64,000 nt of DNA from Symbiodinium natans (lineage: Eukaryota > Sar > Dinophyceae > Suessiales > Symbiodiniaceae). The stretch spans positions 801,501-865,500 of the forward strand of contig CAJNDS010000824.1 of assembly GCA_905221605.1 (NCBI GenBank), read 5' to 3'. Every line of letters starts with the position of its first letter. Position 1 is the stretch's first letter. Shown here in pieces: positions 12,521 to 25,189 of this stretch. The translations under genes and the position numbers were made by a program. The notes under the pieces are model-generated. The model saw only the letters and a list, made by a program, of their open reading frames with translations, was not told where the DNA came from and did no database searches.

Positions 12521-13048
12521 TCAAGTTTCGGGCGGATGGTCGGTCAGAGCACCTGCGTGGCAAAAGCACTGTGACATGCATTGTCCAGCCACCGCAGTCT
12601 CGCTACCCTGCGTGCCTATAGCACGTTTGTCCGCATATTCCTTGAAGGATGGAACATGCTGGTCGAAGAAATAGATCTGGGCAGTGCTGGAGAGGCTTGT
12701 TGGGAACGTGTCCCATGTCAGAGTTGACCCGAAGGAAAGCAGCGACTGAGATGGGGAACCCATGGAACCCTGAACCACCGGTGTCTGAACACCCTGCCGG
12801 CAAGTAGCCTTCTCCCTGCGGTCATGGATGGCTGTCAGGAAATCCTCGATGCTTGCCAAGGCCGACCGGACGGACAATCCGCGGATGATACTTGAATTCT
12901 GGTCGACACGCCAAGCATAACTTTGTGATCTCAGCTTGAAACACAAGCCAGCACTCACTGAGGGCGTCCTCCTTCCGAAGACGCAGAAACTCGCTATCCT
13001 GTGCACACCTGAGCTGCAAGAACGGCTGACAGATCCCTGTCCCTGCAC
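12521..13048 (-). CDS. Hypothetical ORF or exon, 175 codons
   Basis: The central part (for example ALASIEDFLTAIHDRREK and STAQIYFFDQHVPSFKEY) has the mixed composition of a real protein, but no domain is recognised. Start, end and splice sites are uncertain. It may be an internal exon of a minus-strand gene. A shorter overlapping frame in the same strand is less convincing. Confidence 0.25.
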   Translation of the reverse strand: MQGQGSVSRSCSSGVHRIASFCVFGRRTPSVSAGLCFKLRSQSYAWRVDQNSSIIRGLSVRSALASIEDFLTAIHDRREKATCRQGVQTPVVQGSMGSPSQSLLSFGSTLTWDTFPTSLSSTAQIYFFDQHVPSFKEYADKRAIGTQGSETAVAGQCMSQCFCHAGALTDHPPET

Positions 13049-13049
13049 T

Positions 13050-13718
13050 TGCCGCGGACTTCGACCACGAGCCTCTAAACAAGACGACTGGGTGTTAATG
13101 CGTTTTAATTCCCATCCTTCTCTTCACACCTGGCAACGATGGGCAAAGCAGCCATGCATCATTGGGCGCGGCGCACGACGCTTCCACTGCGCCTTAGGCA
13201 CAGACAGCCTCCCGACAGCCTCCTCACTGCCCACAGCCCGTGACTTGTCAAATCAGGGCCCAGTTTCCAATGCCCTCATTGCCCACCTTTCCTGTTAAAC
13301 CCTTAAGCTCCTTACACCCTATAAGAGCTATACATGTCCTTCGCACATGACTCAAGCATGAGCTCAGGCCCTGGCGGCTCTGTGTTTTGCAAGGCCAATT
13401 CCTCACCGCATCAGCAGCGCACCCGCCAAGCTCGCCGTAGAAAGCGTTGCCAATGGAAGGCCAACTGCTGGGATCCAGGCCCCGAAGAGGCTGACTTCAT
13501 GAAGGACCCGAACCACTGGCCCCAGATTGGACTCCTGGTTTGTGGTGGTTGCCAGCTGAAGGAATTAGGGCATCTGGTTCAGGGCAAGCTCGATTCTTTC
13601 GGCCTTGCTGAAGGTGCTGTACCCCTCCGTCGTGCGGAAAGACTGTGCCTTGCCAAGAGCCAAAGCCATTCGATCACAGAAGTGCTGGTATGACGTACGA
13701 TGTATATAATGTTAGATG
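13050..13718. other. Unassigned DNA
   Basis: A plus-strand frame of about 119 codons (13334-13693) contains a Cys-containing, basic N-terminal part (QARRRKRCQWKANCWDPGP) but no recognisable domain. Nothing else is identified. Confidence 0.4.
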
Positions 13719-13720
13719 TC

Positions 13721-13793
13721 ATAACATAACATAACATAACATAACATAACATAACATAACATAACATAACATAACATAACATAACATAACATA
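13721..13793. repeat. (ATAAC)14 pentanucleotide microsatellite
   Basis: Fourteen perfect ATAAC units plus a partial one. On the minus strand it reads as a repetitive YVMLC peptide, which is an artefact. Confidence 0.95.
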
Positions 13794-14066
13794 CAAGCAA
13801 ATTACATGGCATGTTGTGTTTTTAATATGTTTCCAGACTTTAGAAATTCTGAATTACATAGTACACATTACAAACTCGTTCTTAATTGCGTGTAAATAAT
13901 TCTAGTAAATTGTCAGGGATACAATAGAACATAATGTACTTCAGATGCAGCGTCATGCATTGTAGTCATGCTGTATATATTGTATATTCAATTCTACATT
14001 TGCGCTCTCTATTGCGCACTGTACATTGCATATTTGTCTATTGCTTAGTGTTGAGTATGTGTTCGA

Positions 14067-14133
<67 letters not shown>

Positions 14134-14250
14134 TGTATACATATAAGATATTAGCTCCTACTCTGTTGCATATTCTGATATCTCATCGAATTTTTGCTTT
14201 GCCAGAACCGATGCTACCTGATTGATAGATGTGTGTATATATATATATGC
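13794..14250. repeat. AT-rich block with (AT)n and (GTAT)n microsatellites
   Basis: AT-rich DNA with a long AT run from about 14070 to 14106, directly followed by about eight GTAT units to about 14143. A second short TA run lies near 14236-14247. No gene. Confidence 0.85.
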
Positions 14251-15352
14251 CTGGGCGCCGTGCCATCCGCGGAGGTTTGCCCTGCTTCGCCTCCTCCTTG
14301 CGCGCCACCTGTCGCAGCTTCGGTATCTTTTGTTGCCACCCGTCTAGCCAAGCTCCGCGGGGCAACTGCAGAGAGAAGGCTTTGCACGCTGCACTTCAGC
14401 TTCGGCGTCTTGAGGTTTGAGGTTTAGGCCCTTTGCTTGCTACTCGCCCAGCACTTCAAACGTCAAACATCTTGAGACACACAGCACCGGCCTAGCAGAT
14501 GCACCATCGGGTCAGAGGGTTTTTTGTGCCACCGAGTCGCTGATCTCAACCGACCACACCGAAGGAAAATTGTGTGCCACGAAAACCAGCAGAAATTGAC
14601 CATTCTTCCCGCCCAAATCGGAGGGTTTTGGGTGAGCTACACAATCCGGACTACACTGTCCTATATTTCAGTAATGATTGGCTTTCAGATACTCACCTCG
14701 ATGCAGAGCCAATGTTTGGAGCAGCTGTGTATTGTCCTATGCATCCGGACTCGACCACACAAGAGCTTCCAAAGGAGCATGAAGGGAAGTGCGAGAATCA
14801 CCTCAAATCCAAAACTCTACCAATAACTGGCAGAACACGCCACGAATGTCCGTGCCTGGTCCCACCTCTCTTTGCCACTCCTGCAGGTTGGATGACTACT
14901 GGTAGCAGGACTAGTGCTCTGGGCAGATTGGCTGCCAGCTGTACTAGGGGAACAACCGCGGCACAGCAAATCGAAGTCTACAGCAACCCAAACAGAGAAA
15001 TCTGCGTCAGGTTGAGTCATGGCGCTAAGATCGAACCTGTTAAAGGTGTTCAAGACAGAAAAAACCACAGCCAAAAAGTCGATTCCTGAATCCCGCTCAA
15101 GACAGATGACTGCCTGCGAAAGTCGGTCAGAGTCGGCATTTCACCCTTCCGGCTCCGTGGCGTGGTCGGCTTTCTAGTACCCTGGGCAACCGCACGCTCG
15201 AGGATCTCTGGGATTGTGAAATATTAATGCGGAAAGTCCGCGAATGCAGAAACCCGAAACCTCAAATCGGATCCTGTGCTAGACATAATATGGGTGATGC
15301 TGCGGCTGATGCTTAGAAACTTCACCAGCGCTTGAGCTTGGGGATGCTGCAA
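14251..15352. other. Unassigned DNA
   Basis: Overlapping ORFs up to 171 codons on the plus strand (14574-15089), none with a recognised domain. Confidence 0.45.
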
Positions 15353-15910
15353 TTAGGCTGATGCGGACGGTTGCAGACACTTGCCACTCGCAGTCGCAAA
15401 ACTAAGCGTGGAGCAAAAGTCGTGTCCCAGGCATGCACGGTCACCTGCCGGCCAGGGCATATGGACCAACAGCACAGCAGACACAGAAAAGCAGTACAAG
15501 CGTGTCAGGATGGAAACATTGCTCATCACGCTGATCGAAGTGGCCTTTCCCTTGATCAGGATGAAAGCGTCGTTGCCTCGTGGCTTCTCCCGAAGCGGAA
15601 TTCCAAGCTCGGGATTTGCATGCTTGGCCACCGCGCCTGGATCGTTTTGTCGAAAGATGACCTGCCAAGCTTTCACAATGTGAACAAGCCAAGGTTCTTT
15701 GCGAAGCATCCTCACCAGCCAGCTGCACCATGGATGGTTTGCCAGTATCGGGCTTCCATGAAACATCCCCCTCCAGCCTGTCCCTGCACCTCCGTCGTGA
15801 ACTCTGCTGACTTTGCCAGCCTCTGAAGTCAAAGGGGGTTCCAACCGGGTTCGAGGCCTGGCATCACGAAACGATGCACATGCAAACCTGCGGCCACAGC
15901 TCACAGGCAA
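15353..15910 (-). CDS. Hypothetical ORF or exon, 185 codons
   Basis: The frame includes segments of protein-like composition such as WLVHIVKAWQVIFRQNDPGA and AKHANPELGIPLREKPRG. It has no recognised domain. It lies on the same strand as, and about 500 bp downstream of, the transporter gene, but the gap holds stops and no joining splice could be shown. It could be a separate gene fragment or a chance ORF. Confidence 0.25.
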   Translation of the reverse strand: MPVSCGRRFACASFRDARPRTRLEPPLTSEAGKVSRVHDGGAGTGWRGMFHGSPILANHPWCSWLVRMLRKEPWLVHIVKAWQVIFRQNDPGAVAKHANPELGIPLREKPRGNDAFILIKGKATSISVMSNVSILTRLYCFSVSAVLLVHMPWPAGDRACLGHDFCSTLSFATASGKCLQPSASA

Positions 15911-16413
15911 CTACGTGAGTCTCAAGGATGCCGAGAGCTGTTCCATGCCGTCCCTCCCATACGAGTACCAGCCATGACGCCAGATCTAGTACTCAAAGCA
16001 AGCATTTGAAGCATTCAGTCTGCTCCTTTGCATGCAGATCACCTGGTAGCAAGAATGAGCATATCACACGACGCCCTGCCAAAGTAGTGTTTGGATGACC
16101 TTCAACTGCCCGAGGCCTAGGATTGCAAGAATGAAGTTTTCCCCAATCTGACTCTCTAACACTTTTTGTCAGGTGGACACGCCCCCATGGAGATTGCTCA
16201 AGCTTTGCCCAACTGGTCAAAGCCACTATTGCTTGAATGGCAATCACCGCCCTGACTAGGCCTTGCTGCTCTGCAGGCACAGCATCACAGATCGGAGATG
16301 CCAGAAACTAAAACCCAAGAGATCTTTGATGCTTGGGACAAGTGAAACACGGTCAAGGTACCGCAGGCGTGGGAATGTTGCCGTGTCTGGCAACACACTC
16401 TGGCAGCTAGCCT
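15911..16413. other. 3' flank of the transporter gene
   Basis: No recognised gene. It probably includes the transporter's 3' untranslated region. Confidence 0.5.
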
Positions 16414-18087
16414 TCAATTGTGCTGGGAGCTATCTCTCGCCTGCGCGCCCTGGTGGTGCGAAGATGAATCAATTGGATCGTCAGGCGTGACAGTCGGAGC
16501 CAGAATCACTATGAACGGAAGCGAAAGAAGGCGAATCACAGCCTTCGAGATGACACCATGCGGCAAGTAGTCGAAGTTTCCATCAACAATGCCCCAAAAC
16601 TCTGCCAACGCAACACCCAAATATTTTCCACAGTCCATTCCGATGTGCTGGGTTGTCATTAGCATGGCGAACATTGTTGCCTCCAGGTTTGATGGGCATA
16701 CCTTGTACGCCAGCACGGCCAAGGGAAGATAAAGCGTCTTTGTAACAGCTTGGTCAAAGGTCTCGTCCCCGAGATAGAACAACAAATCGGGAACTCCCAG
16801 CACCTTATTCCATCGCATCACTAAGATCAGGTCCAGAAACTGGCTGACGATTAACAGAGATTGCCCAAGCAAAAAGATGCTTCGATACTTCCACCGTCTC
16901 AAGAACCTGTTAAAGAATAGGACACCCAGGAATAAGCCCACAAAGCCGAAGCAGTCTGCCATGCCCAAAAGCTGCGGAGTAAACTTTGGGCCGTTGTCAG
17001 CTTTCGACATCCACACGAACATCGATTCTCCCAAACCTGGTTGCAAAAAAGTCCGCAGAAAGAGGAGAGAGGCAGTGTTGGATAAGCAGGAAGAAATGCT
17101 TCTCAAGCCGCTGTATGAAATCCAAAGAACCAGAATGCCACAACAACATATCACAGTTGCCCTAGCACGCCAATCCTGCATGAAGATCTGTGTAAGGGAC
17201 AGAGCCACCGCAACGATTGCAAGGAAGATTGCTGCAGCTGCGAGGTTGGAGTTCCTACTAAGTTTCTCTGGCTTAAAACTGCAGCAGGCAGCAGGGAGCC
17301 GCTCTTCTGGTAGCCATCTTCTCAATGCCGGAAAGAGCACGGCAAATGAACAGGGAATGTTGCTCATAACTGTGCTGCGCGGACCAATGCTTGCAACAAG
17401 CACTCCCTTGAGGCCGCTGGAAGCCATGCCACAAAGTGCCTGGGACACACGGAATGATGTTGTTAGGTCACATGCCTCGGCAGGATGTTGCTTTGCCAGG
17501 CCGGCAGCAGTGGCATCGAGAACCAAGTCTGACATTGCGATTCCCAAGTTGATGCAAGTCATACATACAAGCAATGCCGATGTCGACAAGGCAAAGAAGC
17601 CTATCCACAAATACATCAGGATGCAGAGGCTGCACATGATGACAAGGTACGACGTGCGGTGGAATCCAAACAGGGGCACACTGTCTGAAAGCATTCCCAG
17701 CACCGTTTTGAGATTCCAGGGCATCAGGGCAGCCGTGTGCAACCTCCCAATGGTTGCACCATCAAGCTTCAACTCATCCATCATGTAGTACTTGCACGCA
17801 AAGTCTTGAGAGTTCCTGGCGAAGCTCTGCTGCAAACCATAAGACAACATGGCAAGCGGCATGAAGGAGCCAAAGGTGGCATACAACATCTGGAACCAGC
17901 CGACCAGTGGAATCTGCCATGGACAACCACCTCCTTTCTTCGACTCGGTATCGTGCTTCGATGCGTTGGCCTCACTGCAAGTCTGAGGAGCTACCTCCAG
18001 CTCCTTCTGCCCCAGTAAGACTGGCAGGTCGGCAGGAGCATCATGGTTTTTGTCGGTCATTGGGACGACATTTGGAGAGACATCCAT
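16414..18087 (-). CDS. Folate-biopterin (BT1) family transporter, MFS
   Basis: Encodes about 557 residues in one exon. The start is the ATG at 18087; an in-frame TGA lies shortly upstream, with only TTG codons between. After a hydrophilic 55-residue N-terminus, about 12 hydrophobic segments follow. Family hallmarks are NLKTVLGMLSDSVPLFGF (residues 125-142), matching the K-x-L-x-G-x-x-S-D-x-x-P-x-F-G signature between TM2 and TM3; AMSDLVLDATAAGLAK (184-199), the region carrying the conserved D-A pair; and CPSNLEATMFAMLMTTQ near the C-terminus. Known members carry folate, pterins or related compounds across plasma or plastid membranes, and the family is strongly expanded in dinoflagellates. The substrate cannot be read from sequence. 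The length is usual for the family, and the absence of introns would fit a retrogene. No spliced-leader relic is visible upstream. Confidence 0.85.
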   Translation of the reverse strand: MDVSPNVVPMTDKNHDAPADLPVLLGQKELEVAPQTCSEANASKHDTESKKGGGCPWQIPLVGWFQMLYATFGSFMPLAMLSYGLQQSFARNSQDFACKYYMMDELKLDGATIGRLHTAALMPWNLKTVLGMLSDSVPLFGFHRTSYLVIMCSLCILMYLWIGFFALSTSALLVCMTCINLGIAMSDLVLDATAAGLAKQHPAEACDLTTSFRVSQALCGMASSGLKGVLVASIGPRSTVMSNIPCSFAVLFPALRRWLPEERLPAACCSFKPEKLSRNSNLAAAAIFLAIVAVALSLTQIFMQDWRARATVICCCGILVLWISYSGLRSISSCLSNTASLLFLRTFLQPGLGESMFVWMSKADNGPKFTPQLLGMADCFGFVGLFLGVLFFNRFLRRWKYRSIFLLGQSLLIVSQFLDLILVMRWNKVLGVPDLLFYLGDETFDQAVTKTLYLPLAVLAYKVCPSNLEATMFAMLMTTQHIGMDCGKYLGVALAEFWGIVDGNFDYLPHGVISKAVIRLLSLPFIVILAPTVTPDDPIDSSSHHQGAQARDSSQHN

Positions 18088-18111
18088 GCCGACAAAAATG
18101 GCCCCCAACAA

Positions 18112-21100
18112 CTTTCAATAAACCACAATGTGTTTTGTCGTGGATTGGCAATGGTTCTGCATGTTCATCGTCATCTTTATCTGTGAGCCAAATACACCCC
18201 CTTCACAACACGAAGCGAAGCATCAACATGATCCACGCGGTCGACACACACCATAGATGATCAGCATATATATTCAACCCCTGCGTGGCAGGAAGGCCCA
18301 GAACTCAAGTCAAGCCACCGTTCAATAGAATACAGCTTGAGGAAAGCAAACGACAGAGTGCGACCCGAAAGGTCCGCCAAACACACATGGGGCTCTTGAC
18401 AATTGAGGAATCTACACCAAGACAGCTGAGAGCCCGTGCGTGTGGATGACGCCGGGAGTGGTCTCCTGGCATCCACAAAAAAATGCCTCAAACGAATGTT
18501 CTTCCCATGCCCCTGAACTGCCCTGCTCATGTCTGGCGACCCTCGACCTACAGTGCCAGACCCGAGCCCCAATCGAACTCCAAGATGGGCGTAGGGGATT
18601 CCAAGCCTCCATCTTGTTGAAGAAGTCCACCTGCAGAAAATGATTGTTTGCAGCCTTCCCTGCACTCCCTCCACCAAGACCATGTCTAACTCTCTGGGGA
18701 GCGCGCCGACTGCAAGAAGCCAACAACCTTTGCAACGTCCACAAATTCAGACAGCACCTGCAGCTCAAGAGTCAGAGTGGCCGCTCATCTCTCCTGCTCC
18801 AAATCTAAGTCTAAAGGCTACTTCGCTACTTCTGTTCACTGTGCATCACTTGCTCAAGACTGTTGTCCATGCGCTGCCACAGGCCAACCTTGCGAAAGAT
18901 CTTGGCATTAACGAGAAGAAGCTCGCAGTCCGTCAGACACCTCTGGGCCGAAGCAGCGGCGTTGGACTTTCAACATTGTGTGGTGTTGGGTCTCACCTGC
19001 CCATGCAGGCCACGTTTGGCCAAGGTCACCAGCAGTCTTTCCGCAGCGTGCTCTGAGCCTCTGCCTTAGGAAACCATCCTGGAAACCTCGAAACCCCACG
19101 CTGCACAACAAAACCTAAGCCTAGTCAGCAAACCTGCCAAGATGAACTCCCGACGGAAAGGCCTTATCGAGGCACTCCGCGGAGCTTCGGACAGCAGCGC
19201 CATCTCCTTGGAGGGCCCAGGACGTCCGCCTTGTACAAAACAAACCTCATCCCAAACCCCCTCTAAACCCTCCTTGCTTCCGGACTGCGAGCGGTCAAGG
19301 GGCATGCAGCAGTAGCTCCCATATGTCCCACCCTGAACCCTAAAACACATGTGTGAACCCGAGGCCCCAAAAAGGCCCCGGCACCGAAGACCGAGCCAGG
19401 CTCCACCACATTCACCTGGCATTAGCGGGGCGAGCACGAAGCCCTTGTTACGCATCAGGCTTCTCAGTTCTCTTTTGCTAAACCCCATTTATTCCAGGCT
19501 TTGGTGAGCGTGCAGGGAAAGAGCTCAGGCTGCCCAGGTTCATTGTAAACCCATCGCAGACAAGCACACCACATGAAGTAGACCGAAACACACGTGCACG
19601 TAGTGCTGACTGTGTTAGCACTTGCGTCACAGCATCGTACATCGGAGTAGGTACAATATCAATCAAGAGCACAGTAGAAAAAATTTGGAACATCTCGGAT
19701 GCAAGAAACCTCAAATCCCTAGCTCCCCCCCGTACCCACACCCTACCACCCGCAACGAGCCTGCTCCCCGAGGCAGGACTCCTCAAAATAAATGCAGGGT
19801 CTCGGCTCTGAGTTCAGCTTGGGGGGAAACTTGAGCCCCTTGAATCTGAGCTGCGAGGTTTGACATGGTTTGACTCGGCTTGACACACTTTATGAGCCAT
19901 TCTACCACATCCTCCGTGAAGATGCTGAAGCCTTCAACTGTGGCGAAGACCTTAGGGCAGAAGGCGTCGCGAGCCCACTAGTCAGCATGTTTTCGGAAGC
20001 TTGGCATCTATGCACACGTGCCGAAGCATGCCCGAGACAAAGGTTCCAGGCCGTCCGGCCCAGGGCATCCAGCATCCTGGTGCGGAAACCATGCTTTTCC
20101 CTGTGCATGCGGCCATGCTATCACCCAGGCCACAAAGTAATCTCGCCTGGCCTGGCTGCGTCATCACGCTTCTTGACCTGCCTGGTGCCAAAACTCTGCG
20201 TGATGGAACAACGCTCCACTGAGTTTTGTGGTAACCCTGCCTTGCTGGGATCTTCTCTCGGATTTTCCAGGACATTGCGGAACAAGGCCTCCAGGTGCGA
20301 TCCTTGCTGCTCATGAAAGAATGCTGCGCGTGTGTGCCTGCTGTTGATCCTGGACCAGATCGTCCTCACACAGGCTGCGACTAAGCACCCCCAGCCACTC
20401 CAAATATTTGGCTACTTTACTCACTTCCAAATCAACGGCTCTAACACTCAGCACCTGAAAGCAACAGAGCTTCTTAGCTCCCAAACCCATCGCGCTCCTG
20501 TCCCCTTCAGCCATGGCCGACTTCTCAGCCGGGTCCCTGCAAGAACCCATGCCAATGCTGGACATTCATCCAAGGACGCATGGATTCAGGCTCAGGAAAA
20601 CTTTCATCATGTTGAAGCTGCGGTCAAGCTTTGAGTCTCCCAAGCCTGGCAACATCAAGACCCTCTGGCAGCTCCCACGCCCGGTGTGAGTTGCGCCTCC
20701 AAAACATGGAGTTCACCAAACACTCCATCTTTCCCAAAAGAAACGACACTCGCCCTGCCTTTGCCCGATGCCGGTCGTGGGCGTCACCTCCGGCGGCTTG
20801 CCACACATCCCTTCCATTCTCTGTGAGGCGAGCCACGTGCCCGCACAATCCCTTTTTCGGAAGGGGGAGTCATGCACTTGTCCTTTTTTGTGTCGGAGTC
20901 GCAGCTGGGCAGTTAGGGAGGGGAGGGCTGGGCAGCTCGGGCTCGCTGTCGCAAGTGCTGTCGCGCCGGGGGGCTGGCGAAAGCGAGCTGCGCCGCCACC
21001 GTCAGTGGTGAGCGCAGTCACACGGCCCGGGCCACAGGCTGCAAATGCGCCAAAACAACCCCCGGGATGGGCGCGACAATCCGGCGCCTGCTAAGCCAGC

Positions 21101-22200
21101 GGGGCCCAACTCGCCAGATGAAGGCTTCAGGCCAAGTTGTTAGGCAAGACCAGCGGACATTTTGTTGCACGTGTCTAGGAACTCGGCTTAATGGCAGAAC
21201 AGATACAGAAACACAGGAGCCCGGGTATGTCTTTGCACACTTGTTCTTGTCTCTGTTACACTTTCTTCACAGGTCGATCCACACGCGCACTCCGTCAAAT
21301 CAAAGTGCAAGCTTGCATGAGTAGCCGCCTGCACAAACGAAGAAAGAACACAGATTACATCAACAATGCTGCTGATCCAAGTCGAGTCAAACCCCCCCCC
21401 CCCGACCCAGCCCGACGACTACGAGGTGGCAGCGCCGTGCCCGCAGCAGTTCGTGGAAGGGCAAGCTGCACAACGTGGCCTACTAAGGGGAATTCCAACC
21501 TGGGCAACTGCAAGTTTAGTTTAGCGTCACGTTCAAAGCAATGCAGATTCAGAATGCATGTCGCTTCTGCTTCGGACTCCCTGCACCTATAGCTATGTGC
21601 GCCCGCTTCCGGGGTTACGCGCTGGCCTAAGCGACAAGGAGCACTCCCACCCGTGAACCTGCCAGGCCCCTAGCAAGACTGCCCTGTCACGAAATTCTGA
21701 TGTGCGGGCAACGGATCTACGGTGAGGTGAGGGACAAGAATCAAGCCCAATAAAGCGTCTGCCCTCCATCCTAAACCCTGTTTGGGTCTCCCTCCCCCTA
21801 CATCGCCTCGGCACGCTTCGCCTCTTGCGCTTCTCTGGCCAGATGCCTGGATCTTGGGTTTGCCGAACTTACCTGCTTGGTGAACCAAGGCCTTACCCAC
21901 AGACCGATCAGCACAAACACAGCCGGCCAGATGACTTAATCTTAGGCAGGTTGTAACTCATCATAGAAACACTGGCAGCCTAAATCTTTTTAAGCTGGGT
22001 GGATGACCGGACTTGAGTGAGAGTCCGCGGCATGTGTGCCTGCCACGGCACTGGCAGAGCAGAAGCTTGATGCTGAGCGATGACTATGACTATGACATGC
22101 TGTGACTGGTTTATGAGGGTTCTTTCATGAAACTGGAAGAGGTCATACCCATTGATTGCAGCATGATGCCGACCTTGAAGCTTTTAAGCAACCCAGCTAG
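18112..22200. other. Unassigned DNA upstream of the transporter
   Basis: Only short overlapping ORFs (up to about 148 codons) without recognised domains. A C12 homopolymer lies at 21392-21403. The transporter's promoter is presumably at the left end, but no motif is identifiable. Confidence 0.5.
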
Positions 22201-25185
22201 ACATTAAACTCAGTGCAGGGGGCCCATGTCGCTGTTGTGCGTGGGCACAGCTGTCTCAGGGTTGCGTCTGCTTATTCAGGGCGCACATCATCAGCTTCAT
22301 TTAGCGTCCATCATCGTCCATCTAAGCCCTGCAACGAATCTGCCCATTTCAATCTGCCACGCCGACGTCGGGCCCTCGAGGGCTGGGGGCAGCATCTGCC
22401 GGCCGAACTAGCACCTCAGCCAATCCACGATGTGCCAAATCCAGTCATTTACCCATATCCGCCGAGGCCTTGGGCCGTAGGTGTCTGGGTAGCACAAAGC
22501 AGGCACCCCACCACTAATCCCCGCCACCCAACACCCCCCAGCCCCCTGGTTTGGTTGCCTTGTTACAGAAGCTCAGGCCGAGGCGGGTCGCGTAGCGTTA
22601 AAATTACGAACGCACGTTCATTGCTACCACCCTCACGTTAAAAACCCAAGCAAGCTAAGGGATTCAATTTTTGGGTTGCCAAACTTGAAGTCTTTGGTCG
22701 GGAAGTTGCACTTGCACCCTTTTGCACCACGATCCGTGCATGAACAATTGATCTCGCCTCAGCAAAACATGCAAAACGGCCCTGCACGATTTGTGGCCTT
22801 GCATCATGGCAAGCATTATACGAACCTTGACTTATCATTAAGAAATGATGGAACAACTTCGAAAGGAACAATGCACCTTGCAACATGATGGCTGCAACCA
22901 CGCGGGCAAGACTTCTGAAATGCTTGAGGCTTGTGTGGTATGATCGGTTTTCCGGGGGCCACATCGACCTCAGCTCCTCACCGACACGTTGCCTCGGAGA
23001 AGAAGATACACGCCTTTCTTCGTCCGCGTTCACCCTTCTCCACTCGACGACTGGTGTCAATGTCTCTTACTCATCATTCTTGCAATCCCCGAGTTGAGGC
23101 AAAAAAGGAATGCCAACGATGTGGCCAATGCTGTGAGCCCCCGACTCGTCGCTTGATCTCCCTGGCCTAGGCCAACACGCCGCCACAGTTCCAACTGACC
23201 ACATCGACGGGTGACATTCCATGTGAGTGTGACGACAGCTACATCGGCTCCGGACGGAAGATTACTTGGCCTTCGCATTCTTGCCTGACAGTTGCCACCT
23301 GAATGAAAGAAGAAAGGTGCCCACAATCCAAAGCTTGGAATGCGTCGCAGCACTTCCTTACAAAATCTACAAACATAAGCGGCCTAGCCGCTGCGACATG
23401 CTTGCTGCAGTTGTTCATGGTTTAGCCATCCAAGCACATGCCATTGGGCTAGCCCCTCCTCATGCATCAGAATTTCTCACCTCCGAAAAATAGCATCCGA
23501 CCTTTGCGATCTTGTGTATGATGCCGACTTTCTCCCTCTCCATATTCATGAAAAATGGCGTTCTCCCTGCGAACAGAATGAGCAGGGGCATAGTTGGCGT
23601 TTGAGCAGCTTGTTCGCTACACTCCAACAAGATAGTGTGAAGGCACCAGAAAAACGAGGCGTTCACGCATTGGTGCTTTGCTTCCTGGCTGTTTCTGGAA
23701 CAGCTGAGGATCAACTGAGGCCAAGGCGCAGAACCTGCTCCAAGTCTTTCCTGCCTGATCATTAACCCTTATTGAACTGAAGCCTAAAGCCATGAGGGAC
23801 AACAAAAAAGAGGACTTTGCAGAGGTTCGCACGGACTTTCGTATTTGCTGACTCGCGCGCTGCCCACGACAGATCACCTCAGACGACTGCATCTTGGAAA
23901 CGTGGATACATCCTCACGCTCCATGCCCATGCACGAACAACAAAATCGTCGAACAACTGCCGCGCCTCGGTCGTCTTGTGATGGGCGTGCTTTGGCCTGG
24001 ACCATGTGTAAGCGTCAAGATCCACCAACACTTTTGCAACTTGCAGAAGTTGGCGACACATATTGTTGTCGACACACCTGGCTGGCATGGTAAGTGTAGT
24101 CCATTCCCCGCACAACGCGGCAAAGTTGCTGCCTGAAAGCCGAGCAGCACACAGTGTCTATGCCACAACCAGCTGAAGTCGCTGAGCAGCTAGCTGAGTC
24201 CAACCTTTTTGATTGTACTCGCGACCTCAAGTGTGACAAGCCCCCAAACAATGCTGGCTTGGCTTCGTGTCAGAAGGTCAAGCTGGGCATCAAACAATGG
24301 ATCAAATTCCGTTGTTTGTTCTTCGAGGCCGTCACCTCCTTGAACCCGTTACAGGTTCCCAGATGAACCGAGCACCATATCGTGTTTCTCCACAGCATGG
24401 AAACAACGCGCCCCACACAAACAATGGCCTTGCAATAGGATGTTTTTATTGGAGCACGCGCACATAATCATACATGATGCAGCGTCCTCATGCGTGAGGT
24501 GTCTCGCCCGCGAAATACCCTGGCAAGCGATGATGCACATGACATGCATGCGTTTCGCCCAGTGCACGTGTGGAAAGTTGCCGATGTACGTTGGCTTGTT
24601 TTTTTCCTAACGTTTGTCGCCAGCAGTTTGTAAACCACGCAAGTCCTTGACGTTCAAGGGGGCTTTTCATAATAGTGCCCCGGAAAACAGTTGCTAATTC
24701 AGTATTTTGGAAGAGCTCATTTGTAACAACTTTTAGCCTGCTTGGTTCACTCTACTGCGTCTATTTCCTTGGAACTTCCTTCTTAATTTTGGCTGAATAC
24801 AATAATAGGATCTGCCCCAACCGCTTCCCGAGCCACCCGCACCCAGGCCCCTTCCACTATCTTGGCGGCCGCTGCGGGGGCATGCCCTGGCGGTTCATGC
24901 GCTACATTCATTTCATTCACTTCACTTACAACCGCAGTAATAATGTTCTCTTCACTCTCTGGAACAGCTAAAGTTGTTTGCCCCTGCAAGAGGGCTTTCA
25001 AGAGATTCCGGAAGGTTAGACAAGCGGTCGGGGTCCGAGGGTGAGACAGGAACAAGATTATGAAAGTAAGTACTGGTGAAGACCTTAATGAGCCGTGGAG
25101 AGAATACTATTAACTAAGTGAGATATAGAAGTAAGACCATAAGACATAAATTGTCGTTTAAATGAGTTTCCAGCCGCGGCAAACA
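22201..25185. other. Unassigned DNA
   Basis: Short ORFs on both strands, longest about 140 codons (22638-23060 minus; 22213-22641 plus, Pro-rich). None is recognisable. Confidence 0.5.
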
Positions 25186-25189
25186 AGAA

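Noticed and set aside
13721-13793. CRISPR-like regular repetition
   Set aside because: A simple pentanucleotide microsatellite without spacers, in a eukaryotic genome.
16877-17788. 303-codon plus-strand frame opposite the transporter
   Set aside because: Antisense of a well-supported membrane transporter; no domain and an unnatural basic composition.
18090-18111. GCCATTTTTGTCGGC just upstream of the transporter start as a possible spliced-leader relic
   Set aside because: Only GCCATTTT is shared with the leader; the rest does not align.
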